Assembly (NCBI GenBank): GCA_902651635.1
Contig: CACRSC010001923.1
Location: forward strand, 808,209-869,767
Direction of reading: 5' to 3'
Source: Mastigamoeba balamuthi
Taxonomy: Eukaryota > Evosea > Mastigamoebida > Mastigamoebidae
DNA: 61,559 nucleotides
Under the pieces are notes generated by a model. It had not been told where the DNA came from, did no database searches, and saw only the letters and a program-made list of their open reading frames with translations. The position numbers and the translations under genes were made by a program. Positions 23,019-35,100 of this stretch are shown here, piece by piece (position 1 is the first letter of the stretch; each line of letters begins with the position of its first letter).

Positions 23019-24511
23019 ATGCAGCGCATCTCCGCGGCCGAGGTCCAGTTCATCGAGGGCGGCGTCGCCCAGAACGTCCGCGCAGACGGCCGCGCCCGCC
23101 TGGACTACCGGTTCCCCCCGATCAATTGATCAATATGCGCAGAAAACCCGCTGAGACCCGCTCGGGGGGGCCCCCCTGGCAGGTACGTGGAGCTGGAGAC
23201 GGGGCTGATCTCGCACGCGAACGGGTCTGCGCGGGTGAAGGTGAGCGGGACGGACGTGCTGGTGGGGGTGAAGGTGGAGATCGGGGAGCCCGAGGCGCTG
23301 GCGCCGTCGCAGGGCCGCATACACTTTGGCGTGCGCTGCTCGCCGACGGCCTCGCCCGAGTACGAGGGCAACGGGGCCGAGGTCGTCAACCTCGAGCTGG
23401 CGCGGGCCATGTCGCGGCTGGTGGGCAACAGCGGCCTGGACCTGAGCCAGCTGGCCATCATCCCCGGCAAGCAGTGCTGGGTCGTCTACGTCGACGCCCT
23501 CGTGAGTGCCCCTCCCTCCCCTCTGCTGCCCCTCCCTCTGCCCGCTGCCCTCCCTCCCCGGGGGGGCTGTGCGTCCGAGTGCTGCGGAACGAGGCGGGCG
23601 AGGCAGACGGTGTATGCTACTGCTTGGCGAGCGAGGAGGAGGCCACTGGGGGGCTGGCTGCCCTTTGGTGTTGCCCCGCAGTGGATGCCCGGTCTTCCCG
23701 CACGCCCTGCGACTCTGTCGCTGCGACGACCACGGCGCTCCCTCTGTTGTATACGGACAGTGTCTGAGGCCGTGGCACGTTGCGTGTGACACGGGCATCT
23801 CCTCGGGGGGCCCACCGCACGCCCCGCGGCTTCGCTGCCTCGATGCGATGCCCACCGACACTCGAGTTTCCTGCGAAACAAAAGCGACCGAGCCGTTTGC
23901 GCACTGACGACGAGGGGCCACTGCCTGTTGCAGGTGCTCGACAGTGCGGGCAACCTCTGCGACGCCATCGCCATCGCGACCCGCGCAGCGCTGTCGGTCA
24001 CCAAGTGCGTGCTGGCCCCCGGGCTCTCTGCCAGCCCACGCGGCCCTCTCTCAGCACGCGCACAGGATACCGAAGGTGGAGCTCGTGCAGTCCGAGTCCG
24101 GGGAGACGGAGATGGAGGTCAGCGACGACCCCGAGGACTGCACGACGCTGTCAGCCGACACCATCCCCGTCTGCGTGACGCTCACCAAGATCGGCCAGCA
24201 CTACATCGTCGACGCCACGACGGAGGAGGAGCTCTGCATGGGCGCCAGATTAACCGTCGGCGTCACCCCCAAGGGCAACGTCTGCGCCCTCCAGAAGAGC
24301 GGCAAGGGCGGCCTGCCTCCCTCCCTGCTCAACGACATGGTCCAGGTGCGCTCGCGGTCTCTCTCCCCTGCGTCGCTGCCGTGGCCTGTGGGGCTCACGC
24401 GAGCGTCCTCTACAGTGCGCCCAGAAGATCGGCATGACCATCATCGCGAAGATGGGCAAGGCGCTGGAGCTGGACGCCGATGCTGCGCGCCGCAAGGTCG
24501 GGTTTCTCTGA
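23019..24511 (+). CDS. RRP42: RNA exosome core subunit RRP42 (EXOSC7-like), RNase PH fold
   Basis: Five exons resolve cleanly: 23019–23110, 23183–23501, 23934–24004, 24066–24345 and 24416–24511, totalling 858 nt and 285 residues, close to the usual length. The protein shows ADGRARLDYR, ETGLISHANGSARVKVSGTD, LVGVKVEIG, GNLCDAIAIATRAAL, IPKVELV, DDPEDCTTLSADTIPVCVTLTKIG and a C-terminal RRKVGFL, all characteristic of RRP42. Introns are 61–432 nt with GT…AG ends. RRP42 is a structural, probably non-catalytic member of the hexameric exosome ring that threads RNA for 3'–5' decay and processing in nucleus and cytoplasm. The sequence between 23111 and 23182 contains GATCAATTGATC, related to the window's CAATTG boxes. 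Confidence 0.93.
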
Positions 24512-25326
24512 GAACAAAGAGCCCTCTTTGCCACTGGCCCATCAATGCCCCGAGTCTCGCAGTCTAATTGCCGCGCTTGATGCCTCTGACACACGCAGCA
24601 GCTCGGTAGCCGAGCAAAACAACTTGCAAGCAATGCGCTGAGATCGGCTTGTCGGCTGGCGTTATTTATAGACGAGCCTCCGACAATAGATGCTGGCGGA
24701 AGGGCCTTCTAGGTTCATCGGGCCCGTCTCGGTTACCTCGTCAGGTCGCTTCTTTATACATCATCTCTTCCCCGAATCTGATGATTTGTCCAGAAATACG
24801 ACTGAGCGTGTCATTTACATTTTGGTTCACCAATGTGCGTGGACATCGGTTAAGGCCACCGACAGTGCTGCAACTGCAGCTTAGTAAAGTCTCGGCTCGA
24901 GTTTCTCACGTGTGTCTGGTGCTGTGCATGAGCCATGTTCATCTCGTCGGAGCAGCCAAAGTAGAAGGCGGACCAATCGAGAGCGTGATTGGGATTGCAT
25001 GCACATGCATGGCAGCTGGGATGATCTGTGCTCCACGCGATCCTCAGAAGCTGGCACTGCTCAGCTGCTCTCACCAGCTCACAACACTGCTGCACTTAGT
25101 CCATCCGGACCTCAACAAACCGCCTTGCCGATAGCAATGAGACAGCCCCTGTGCACCCGAGTGTAGCAGTTTTGTCGGGTGATGCGGTAATGCTGGCCTT
25201 GGCTGTCACGCCCAAGCGAGGGAGGGAATGCCCCCCCCCCCCCCCCTTCAATTGATAATTGGAGAACACACCCATTGATCCTAAGATTTTTAGATTGTTA
25301 CTTATCAATTGCCCGTGCACCCAACA
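24512..25326. other. intergenic with a poly-C tract and CAATTG box
   Basis: No credible gene. Near 25230–25247 there is a run of about 18 C followed directly by TTCAATTGATAATTGG, echoing the poly-C plus CAATTGATT layout at the start of the window. The last 80 bp before the next ATG are A/T-rich and may be promoter. Confidence 0.5.
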
Positions 25327-26823
25327 ATGAGCGGGCAACCAACGCAGGAGGATCTCACGCTGTGCCTGCCGGACGACGTTGTGATCCTCGTCTTCACGGC
25401 CGTGATGACCGAGTCGAGCACGTCGGCCAGCTCTCTGGCTTGCGTGTGCCGCAGGTGGCACCGCCTGCTCTTCTCCCCCCCGTTTGCTCCCTGGCGTGCT
25501 GCGAAGCACTCTGCTGCTGTGTGTAACTGCTCCCCGTCACCGCTTCTGGGAATGACCGCCCCATCCTGTGGCCAGAGAGACCCGCGTCTGTGGACCCCTC
25601 GCTCTGGGGCCCACACACGCTGATTCTCCACGGCCTGAATATGCCGGGCGACCCAAGCACGATGGTCGCGGCATTCAAGCAGACGCTGCGCAGCCTCGAT
25701 GCTGACGACGTCTCCGTCGCAGAGGCAGCAGTTGTCTCGTGCCCCCACCTCAGAGCCCTCAGCTGCACGCTGACAGCGTCTGTGGGGCGCGCCCTCGTCG
25801 ATCGTGCATCCACTGGGCTTCCCCCTCTCGACTCGCTCTGGGGGACCCTGCACAAGGACCAGCTGCCATCCAGGGACACCCCTGAGGGCGCCGCGATTGC
25901 AGCGACGCTCACCCATGTGTCGATTTACTACACCTCGTGGGACGCCGTCTGTTCCCTGGCCCAGCTAGGGTATTCGTGCACAGCACTCTGCGGCATGGAC
26001 ATGGATCACCCACTGGGAGGACTCACCGAGTCTTTCCCCATGAGTCCGAGAGAGGTCACCTGGATGCTTGCTTGGTGCCTGCCACCCATCTCGTCTCTGA
26101 CGATGAGCTGCCACCGGCTGCACGTGCTCGAGACCTTCCTGTCGGTGGGCAAGCAAGCCGATTCTCTGCAGAGTCTGGGGTGGCACTGCCCGGGCCGCCT
26201 GCGGCCCAGCACCGTCGTACCATCCCTTCAGAAGCTCACCAGGCTCACCGAGCTCGAGCTCGACTGCTGGGCATCGGGCGCAAAGAGGCACCGAGAGCCG
26301 ACCCGCCCGGGCCCCACAGAGCACAAGCGCACACGAGACGAGGAGCTGTTTGGCGAGGTGCTGCTGCAGTGCACGCGGGTCACGTCGCTCGCTCTATGCA
26401 GGTGCCCCCTGTCAGAGGAGTTCCTGCTTCACACTGTTGTGCCTCTGCACTGGGTGGTGCGTCTGCGCCTGGTGTTCCACGTCCACATCTCCTATCGGCA
26501 TGGGATCAGGGACATGGACAGACTGGAGTCGTTTGTGATCCAGTTGGCTGCGCACGACGCGTGGCTCCCTGCCCTACGTTACCTGCACTTGGTTCAGGTG
26601 AGCGGATGCTGCATAGAACCGCTCGTTCGGGCAAGGCCGTTCCTGGCAGTGGTCGTCGAGTAGATCAGCGAAATAGTCGGCAATACAGGTTCCTCAGCTC
26701 GAGGAGCTGCTGGCGTTATGGCCAGGTGCCCCGACCAGCAGAACCGGGCTCACAGAGAATATGAGGGCGCGAGAGACGGTGTACGTGTGTGGCCTCTGGG
26801 ATGCCAGCTGCTCCTCTGTGTGA
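25327..26823 (+). CDS. F-box / leucine-rich repeat protein
   Basis: Three exons: 25327–about 25520, about 25580–26597 and 26689–26823, about 448 residues. Exon 1 encodes an F-box (LCLPDDVVILVFTAVM … SSLACVCRRWHRLLFSPPFAPW, about residues 10–55). Exon 2 encodes irregular LRRs (LRALSCTL, LTRLTELELD, VTSLALCRCPL, VVRLRLVF, LRYLHLVQ). Intron 2 (GTGAGC…AATACAG, 91 nt) joins LRYLHLVQ to VPQLEELLALWPG in frame, continuing the LRR. The exact intron 1 boundaries are ambiguous because GTGTGTAA and AGAGAG offer several phase-compatible sites; 25521–25579 keeps the frame. The likely role is an SCF substrate receptor. Confidence 0.75.
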
Positions 26824-27053
26824 TCGTCGCTCTTTTGCTAGCGCATCTCAGCTGCTCTCACCAACACGGGACCCCGCTGCCGCCAGACCAGCAATACGCC
26901 ACGGGCCAGTGACCCCACAGCCACGAGCCAAGAGCGCACAACAGCAGACAGGAGGCACAGACGGCGGCACTCAGAGCACCGGACGCCACGGCCACTCGCT
27001 GTTGGCACTCAGTCGGAGCGGGGGCGGCGACCCAGGGAGGGCGGGCAGGCGGC

Positions 27054-27909
27054 TCAGGCGCCGAGGACCTTCTTGATGTTGAGGAGGCGGTTGCCGTCCT
27101 CGGCCTTCTTCATCTTGACGAGGAAGGCGGGGATGCTGCCCTTGGGGTCCACCATCGCCATGCGCACCACGCGCGTCTTGTTCTCGTCGAGCTTCTGCAG
27201 CACCCAGCACAGCTTGCTGTACCCGCGCACGTAGCCCGAGCTGTGCGGCGCCCTGGCAGCGTCGTTGATCGACTCGCTCACGAGGTACGTCTTGTCGCCC
27301 TCGCCTGTGGCAAATAGAGATTCCCGGTTGCGTCATCGGGCCACGTCAGAGAGAAGATACTTCTGGGGATCTCTTCTGGCGGGTGGGGAACAGTGCTCGC
27401 GCACGCAGCATGCCGGTGAGGGTCAGGAAGTCGCGCGAGCTGACGGGCCACTGCAGCTTGAAGCTGGCGTACACGATCTTCATCGCGCGCTCGGGCGCCG
27501 AGCCCTCGACCGGCCACTCCTTGAACTGCAACGTCACGACGGCAAAATAAAAAATCTCCCACGTCAGCAGAGGAAAATATCTCCTCCTCCCTGCGGGGTT
27601 GAACAACGGACGTACGTGGTCGAGGTCGTGCTCGAACTTCTTGCGGGCGGCCTCGTCGGGGGTGTTGATGACGTCGAGGATGGCCTGGAGGGGCCTGTCG
27701 ATGGTGATCTCGCTGCGCATGAAGCTGGCGGCGCTGTGCACGCGCTCGTACTGCGTGATGAGGGGGTCCGGGGGGCTCGGGTACGGCGCCCACTCGGCGT
27801 CCAGCGGCTCCACGCCGCGCACAAACGCCACCAGCGAGTCGTAGACCCGGTTGTAGTCGTCGAGCGACGAGGGCGTCGGGGCCTCGGGCAGGTGCGCGGC
27901 GTCGGTCAT
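27054..27909 (-). CDS. START-domain lipid-binding protein
   Basis: Three exons on the minus strand: 27909–27616, 27525–27405 and 27304–27054, with introns of 90 and 100 nt in matching phases, giving 221 residues. This is one START domain and little else: a WEIFYF-like context is absent because it is intronic, but exon 2 gives FKEWPVEGSAPERAMKIVYASFKLQWPVSSRDFLTLTGMLR. Exon 3 gives EGDKTYLVSESI, GYVRGYSKLCWVLQKL and the terminal helix PAFLVKMKKAEDGNRLLNIKKVL. The order 'WP…SRDF…R…D…Y…S…G' is diagnostic of START. Such stand-alone proteins bind a lipid in a deep cavity and transfer it between membranes; the ligand cannot be told from sequence. Confidence 0.85.
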
Positions 27910-28562
27910 GGCGGAGGGGAGCGGGCGACACGCAACCGACAACAGTCGCTTTTGTTTCTGCTGTTTCAAATCCAGTTCGTGAAAAATCTAGATTCTTCTA
28001 TCTCTGTTCAGATTCCCGCTCGGTTGTCGGGCGGGCAAGGCAGGTGACGAGAGCCAGCACCCTGGCACTGTATGCGCACTGTCAGTCACCTGCCGTTGTG
28101 ACTGCTGTTGTTGGGGGCCCGATGCGAGGCAGGCCCAGATTTGCTTGTTTCCTTGTATTTAATTGATCAAGGCAGGTGGAACTCTATACATCCCTCTGGC
28201 TGTTTCGTCTTCTCCATCTGAGATGATCCTCGTCAGTGTCCCACATGTGAATTGATTTATCATGACATAACTCTTGTCCCCTCACAATTTCATGGTGTGC
28301 CAGGGTGTGCAGGGTGTGAGAAACTCTCTGGCCTGAGATAGGATCATTCAGAAAGTGTAGATAGAGTGCATGGTTGGGAAAACGGGGCGTGTCAGATGCA
28401 GGAAGGCAAGTGTACTCTGAAAACGCACAGCTGATACTGTCATGATTAAATAAGTGTGGGCTGCCAGGTCATCCATGCCAGGGCCTGGAACCACAGAACT
28501 GGGCAGTCAGTCTTGATGACCTACATTGGAAAAACCTACACATGTGTGCAGGTCTACATTTA
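27910..28562. other. intergenic; boundary from GC-rich to AT-rich DNA
   Basis: Over these 650 bp the composition drops sharply. I see no gene. The left end should hold the START gene promoter. From here to the LINE only short broken frames occur. Confidence 0.5.
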
Positions 28563-28848
28563 AGCTACTCGTTTCTTGAACGTTCCTGCCCACTTCTATG
28601 CCCCTTCTGAGCTTCAAGCATTGAGCCTGCATAAGAGATCGGCATTAGAGGCATTGTTGAACTCGTTAGCACACGTTTCTCAGTTCGACAGAATTCGCAT
28701 GTACATGCATATGAGCTACTCTCGTTTCTCTGAGGTTCCTGCCAAGTTCTACACTCAATCCGAGTTCCAAGCATTGAGCCTGTATGGAGATCGGCATTAG
28801 AGGCATCGTTAGAACTCGCTAGCCCACAGTTCTCAGTTCGGGAAGAAT
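28563..28848. repeat. imperfect tandem repeat, two units of about 135–150 bp
   Basis: Unit 1 (28563–28697) and unit 2 (28714–28848) share AGCTACTC…GTTTCT, AAGCATTGAGCCTG, GATCGGCATTAGAGGCAT and CAGTTC, with scattered substitutions and small indels. No coding function is visible. Confidence 0.7.
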
Positions 28849-28916
28849 AGCTCACTTCTTTTCCAGAAAGACAGTGTGGAATAGCATCGGAATCTCTCGT
28901 ATACCATTGCATAATA

Positions 28917-30400
28917 GTGATGTCAACTGACCTTGACATGTTCTTGAAGCAGCTGGGAGTTTACACTCTGCTTCTTCTCATGAACACAACGTTCAAGGAA
29001 GCCTGGTACGGGATCCATACCAATACAGCTTCTATTATGACCATGAACTGTGTGAAACTCGATATGGACACATTTGACACAATGAAGCGGATCAGTATTC
29101 AGCAGGTGCTCATCTACAAAGCCAAGGCAGCCGAGTGAAAAAGGATGGAAAAGACCACGGATATCTTGATCCCCAAGAAGTTCAGTGACCTCAAGGACTT
29201 TTGTGTTCACTGTCATGAGGCCATTGGACATTCACACATAACAGCAGCTCTTTGACGAGATCATCTTGTACAAGGACCCAGACTGCAAGCCTGAGTACTT
29301 CATCGAGGTCATGAAGCTCCACAAGAAGTTTGATGAGCTCACAAAGTTAGTTCTTCCCAGACACTGTAGATGACAAACTCTGTGAAGTGTGGGCAGGACG
29401 TTTTTCAGGCCGTATTATGTGCCGTCTCAAGGGATCATTCATATCAGGCAGATTTCCATCAGTTAAAATCGACAAGCTCATGGATTGCATGTCTGATATT
29501 GCGATTCATATTGATGAGACCATCACTGAGGGAATTCTCAACAACCTGGGGCACTCTGGTGACAAGTTCAACAAACACCATGAAGGCAATGACCAAGGGC
29601 AGCAATGACAGGTTCAAGAAGCTGCAGGAGCAGATCAAGCAGTCATGCTGGGATGAGTTCAAGATCATCAATGGCAAGGTCCAGACAATTCTAATGTTCA
29701 AGGACCGTGAGCACTGACAAGAACAAGCTCTGCTTCGTCTGCCAATTGTCAACCCACAACAAGAAGGACTGCTCCAACATCAAGAGCAAGGCTCCGATGG
29801 TGTTCTTAATGATATCATCATCAATGCTCACACACGCAGAAGTACCAGGTCATCATAAGCTGCACTAGTAGCACAGCAGCACTAACTTCGTTAGCACAGT
29901 GAGATCCCTCAACTGTCCTGCTACTTATCAAGCTCGAAACACAGCAAGCGGAGGTCAAGCCCAGCACCAATACTGCAAACTCTCTCAAGCAGATTCGGAA
30001 GTCAGACATGGTCGAGTTCTTGTGCAAGAAGAGCTACAAGATCAACTACATCAGCATCACAGTCAACTGCATCACGAGTCCCACTGTTGCACATGACCTT
30101 GTCAAGGATACCACTGACAATCCAGGATGTTCTGATATTTAACAAATAATGCAATGATTGATCTGTCATTGTTTGAGAAGATCTACAAGCTGCCCAAGGC
30201 GACTTGTGGGCATCACATCCTTCTCAAGCCCGTCATCTTAACAGGGTCACTCACACACAGGCCAAAGCATCGATGTGCAGCTCGACAGTGGTATGGACTG
30301 CACATGATGGGCAGGAATTCCCCCAAAAAAGGTGTTATCTGCCAGTGGTTTTCATCTCTGGAAAAAACATGATGTGCATTGTGAAGTAAGCTCGGAATTG
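28917..30400 (+). pseudogene. decayed retroelement gag/pol-like remnant with a CCHC zinc knuckle
   Basis: Several plus-strand frames interrupted by stops and shifts. Helical segments resembling a copia-type gag occur at about 29220–29700 (EVMKLHKKFDEL; KVDDKLCEVW-like). A CX2CX4HX4C zinc knuckle is encoded near 29731–29772 (CFVCQLSTHNKKDC). Further on, near 30265–30300, one frame reads IDVQLDSGMD, which resembles a retropepsin LDSG motif, but stops surround it. No intact reverse transcriptase is seen. A related knuckle lies at about 55065–55110. I infer a dead LTR-type element. Confidence 0.4.
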
Positions 30401-30858
30401 GCTGTGCTTCGCAACACAAGCAGGAGGACCATGTGCGAGTGTGTATATGCAAAACCGTGCATGATCCTGCATGGGCAGGCCTAAGAACTGGGGCCTGGAA
30501 CAAGGGGGCTATAAGTTGGTGGTTATGTCAGCACTTATTTTTGCCAGCACATACTGTACCAGTGGTAGATGAGCTGGCATAAGAAGTGAGAGGTGGTAGA
30601 TAGAGTGATGACACTGCTCACTTTACAGTTTGCTCAGAATCAGTGGAAAACAGTGCAATAAATCCCTCGATCAGTTACCTTCCTTGCATTTGGTCAGGGC
30701 TTGAGGGATCATGTAGTGGCATGTCTTGGGGACTCCTTTGCTTCTGTTCCGCAATTCCTACTGGAATCTACTGGCAGATAAACGCCAGGGAGCTGAAACA
30801 GATATATTCATTTGTGAATAATATCTTCTGACTCAGTATTTTGAAAACTGCGCCGTTT

Positions 30859-30906
30859 GCACAGTGCAGCAGCAGGGGCCCTAGCACAGGGCCCCGAGCA
30901 CTGTGC
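30859..30906. other. nested hairpin
   Basis: GCACAGTGC (30859–30867) pairs with GCACTGTGC (30898–30906). Inside, GGGGCCCT (30875–30882) pairs with AGGGCCCC (30888–30895) around the 5-nt loop AGCAC. Stems are perfect, with a 7/2-nt internal loop. It is GC-rich in AT-rich surroundings. Confidence 0.6.
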
Positions 30907-31750
30907 TGCCTTGTAATTGTGAGAAGGAAGATGTACCCGGCTCTTCATCCCATGCATCATACTGGTCAAAACTGATCACGGTGATGCTTCAGAACAGTTT
31001 CAATTCAAGTTTCATTTTTGATACTCCTTTGCAGGAAATCTGGCAGTCGAACTGAAACAAGTAGCAAAGTTTCAAGAAATTAAGATCAACAAACAGTTCG
31101 TACTTGTTTCACCTTTATAGCCGGAATTCATCATAAGTTATTAGGATGCCTCCAGCAAGAAAAAACAACAGAGGCAGGAGACAGGATGAAGGAATGCAGC
31201 CAAAAGAGCTTCACATAGGGGTCCTCGTTCTGTTGATGGATTCCTGGAAGCAAAACGCACGTTGAAGGCCATTCTTGTCAGCAAATTCAGATGTGGCCAA
31301 TCCCCTTCAGGCCATTAGGTTGTACATAGAACATGGGCATAACATGTACTGCAACACACCCATTGACATTGATCCATCTGCTGATGCACAGTGTTCCTGC
31401 ACACTGGACATCAACACAACACACTACACATTCTCGTCACTTGTTGTCTTTGTCAATCAGACAGCACAACAGAACCCTTTAATTTCACAGTACCAGACAC
31501 ATTTCAGCAGAACACACATCAGCTTTTCTTCCTAATGAGGTGCACTCTTTTGGTCTGTATGCACTCATACACTTACAGCATTCACACTGGTATGTATTCT
31601 TCAGGTATTACACTTCATGATACTTTTTTAATGATGTTCTTAATTCAGTCTCATACATTTCACCACACACACAAATCAATGGGAACATGGCAATTCTAAC
31701 AAAATTGTAATAAAACAATGGTTTTTTCTTCAGATCGTTTTAGTTAAATT
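30907..31750. other. AT-rich region without a clear gene
   Basis: It contains one 39-codon frame at 31146–31265 (MPPARKNN…) and an 86-codon frame ending at 31535, neither recognisable. They may be exons of a broken gene that precedes the repeat block at 31757. Confidence 0.35.
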
Positions 31751-31756
31751 ATGATA

Positions 31757-31880
31757 TCGTTTTAAAACGACATTCTCTGTTTTTCCATTTTCAAAATGTC
31801 ATTTAAAACGACATTTATTTTCGTACTTCGTTTTTTCATGAGACTGGTAAAATGGTACGTTTGGCTGCAAAGACATATCT
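31757..31880 (+). repeat. hairpin + MVRLAAKTYL start block, copy 1
   Basis: Two palindromic stretches (TCGTTTTAAAACGA at 31757–31770, and a longer imperfect one around 31793–31816) are followed by TCATGAGACTGGTAAA and ATGGTACGTTTGGCTGCAAAG, encoding MVRLAAKTYL (ATG at 31853). The downstream frame stops after about 25 codons. The same block occurs at 56492–56618 and, inverted, at 60935–61057. Confidence 0.65.
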
Positions 31881-32115
31881 CAACAGAGCTAGCTCTCTTC
31901 GTTCAGTCACATTGTTACATTATGAATGATAATGCCCCAGGAGGGCCCTGTGGTGAGAAGTAAACTATCTCAATTATTCTGAGCCTTTGGGAGAGGAGGT
32001 CATTCACAGGAATTGTTTGACGTCATTGCAAAATGTGCAGTTTCACATCAAATGTGGGCTTTTAATAATGGTAATAATAATGGTGATGCAAATACGAATT
32101 GAAGGTATACAGATC

Positions 32116-32133
32116 CCAATGAGCATCTTCTGA
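32116..32133. repeat. target-site duplication, 3' side of the LINE
   Basis: CCAATGAGCATCTTCTGA, identical to 39524–39541. The 18-bp direct repeat brackets the retrotransposon exactly. Confidence 0.9.
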
Positions 32134-35100
32134 AAAATCGAAAATCGTCGTTTTCCTTTCCGCTGCCAGTGAGGGATAAGCCCTTGCGGGCCAGGGGCGT
32201 TGTGGTAGGGGGGGGGTGTTATGGTGGGTGGTGTGTTTGGGGAGGGCGTGCGTGTTGTGAGGCCTGGGGGGGTATGTCCAGGGGCGGTTCCGGGAATACC
32301 GGTTCCAAAACCGCGTCCTGTTTTTGGTTCTTCGCACTGTCTGTGTACTTGTTGAACATGCTGATTATAGTGTGGTTTCGCTCAACGTTCGGGGTGCGTC
32401 GGCGTTTGAGGGCTTTCTTGATTATGGTGGGATCTGGTGCCAGCGGGTCTGGTGAGTCCGGTGCGGTCCTTTTTTTTGAGGCTGGGGTAGGTACTGTATC
32501 GTGCTGTGTCCCTGGTGGGGCGGTTAGGGTGGTCTGACGGTGTGGTCTAGTGGCGGTGTGGTGCTGTTTTGTTGGCTGGGGTTGGCGCAGCGTGGCGGGT
32601 GCTTGTGGTGCGGTACCACGTTCCATATCCTCTATTGTAGGCTCTGTGATAGTGAATGTCTTTTTCTGCCTGGTTGGCAGTCTGGGGCGTTTGGTAGGAC
32701 GTGTGGTGTCTGGGCAGTTAAAGGGGGATTTGATGGTATCACTCGGGGTCTGTCTTTTTTGGGCTTCGTGGGCCTTTTGGTTATCTATGTGGCTCATGTC
32801 CTCTAGCCAGTCTCGCATCGTGGCGACCCACTCTTCCTGTATTTCGAGCTGCTGTTTTGATTGTTGGTTCTTAGCCCATGTGCCGTATGCTAGCGTATAG
32901 TATATTGGGTCAGCGTCTTTGTGTTTGGTGGCTTGGGTTTGGGCCCATTTCTTCAGTTCAGTTTGGGGAATTCCTATGATACTAGTGAGCTTGGTGCGCC
33001 ATTTGTTCTGTTGGGGGCATGACCAGAGGCGGTGCTTTAGGGAGTCCGCTTTGGTCGTACAGAATGGGCATCTGGGATCACTCCAGTGTAGGCGTGTACG
33101 CGGGGCCAGGTTATTCCACACTTTTTTGGGGGTCACTGCTTGCGCGTTATAATGGGTGCGGTATGTGCCCATGATGGCTTGATGCCATCGGAGACCTCCC
33201 ATGTGTTGGGCTTGTTTTCTGGTTCCTTCATGCAGGAGGACTGGAGGGATTTTCGTCATTCCTGCTGTCGTCTCTGTTGTTTCACATCGGAGGAGGTGGT
33301 GTCGCCGGGCAATGCTGAAGACCGTGTGAAAGTTGTGTGTGGGTTTCAGTGGTGCTGTCGTGGTGAGTTCTTGGATAGAGGCGAGCTCTATTCCCCACAG
33401 GGGGTGGTCTGGCTCGTGGCGTCTGTCTAGTGACAAAGCTTGTTGTGTGAGCTGGTCTGCCTTTGCATTCAGACGGATGACCCTCTGTAGTTCCGTGCCC
33501 CATCTTTGGTTGTCCTGTGCAATGCGGGCTTTAGTGGCATTGCTTTCCTCCCCTCGGCCTTCCAGTTGATGGCTATGGATAGGTTATGTTGGAGGACAAT
33601 ATTGCCTCCGTTGGCCTGTGCGTGTTCCCGTAGTCGAACGAATCTGCGGACTGCGTCTTTGTCCACTACTGTGGTGAGGTCTCCTGTATTTAGAGTGCGT
33701 ACTATCAGGTCATTGTCGCATGCTATGATGCATTTGGATGTCGGGTCCATGATTTCTGCCACGTATTCGACTGCGCGGAGTTCCGGTGTCCATGAGGCGC
33801 ATACGCCCGTGACTTGTATGGCTTCGTTCATTTCAGATTGTTCTTCCACCACTACGGCCATTGCCATTTTACCGGAGTTTGGGTTGTAGGACCCATCAGT
33901 TGCTACTATTAGCCAGTCCTTCCAAGTTCCATCTCCTGTGTTCGATGTGATGGTCCATTGAAGCTCTAGGTTCGTATTAAAGCGGTAGCCCATCCTACTC
34001 AGGTCCACTGATTGGTGTGTTGGTTCGCCTTGGTTGTTGCGTACCAGGAGGCGCATCAGCCCCTCCGCTCTTTTTCTATTTACTTGCCACCCGCGGTTGC
34101 CCGCTTCGTGAATGAGGGATTCGTTCATAGTGGGGCCGATCTCTGCTGGGGTTCCCATATCCAGGAGGATGCTTTTCTCTGCTTGTGTGAGGAGATTCCA
34201 CTGGGGGAGGTGCTGCCAGGGCCGAATGGAGCGTCCTGCCGTATTTGCTGTCAGTCTCATTTTTCCGATGCTGTGCCGCGGTGGGAAAGCCGCTGTGAAA
34301 TCTTCATCCAGGCACGGGAGAATGGCCTCTATGTCCGTTTCTGGCATAATACCGTCTGGGGTCAGGGCGTTGAGCCATTCCAGGGCCTCCTGGGCTCGTT
34401 TGCTTCGTATAACGTCTGCTAGGTTTCGTAGTCCCAGCCCCCCTTGTCTCGTTGGCGTAAAGGCGTGTCTCCGGCTAATCATGTCGGTTGGCCCCAATTT
34501 CCCAATGGCTGCATTTTCGAGGGTATGTGACAGTGATTCTAATAAATTGTTGTTCTGGGCCATAGTGCTGGCGTGGTATTGGGCCATGCCATTGATAACC
34601 ATATTGGCTATGTAGATGCGCTGCTCGAGAGACAGTGACTTCTTGGTGCGCATCCAGCTGCATTGCTCTAGAATAATGTGGGTCGTGGTGGGCGCATCAA
34701 GTGCATCTCTACCTTGTGGGTCGAGGTGTATGCCGAGGTATTTATACGTGGTACCTGGTGCCACCGGCTCAATAGTCCCCTGGGTGGTCACTATGGTGGG
34801 AGGTGTGTCGTTTCTGGTGAATGTGGCACATTTTTTTGGGTTGATGTGCAATCCTGCCTCTTGCATGTCCATCACGAATTGCAGCAAGTGTGCTAGTGTC
34901 TGTGGCGTGCGCGCGAGCAATACCATGTCGTCTGCATATGCCAGTACTCCTTTCTTGGGGCCCCGGATGTCCAGGGCTTCGGGATGTGTTTCTATCTGGT
35001 ACAGGTGGGGATTTATGGCTAGATTGAAAAGTGTGCACGACAGGGGGTCCCCCTGCCGCACTCCGCGGTTGACACTAATCCAATCGGTGGGGCCATGGGC

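Noticed and set aside
31146-31265. 39-codon frame MPPARKNN…
   Set aside because: It could be a first exon, but no splice partner or homology is visible.
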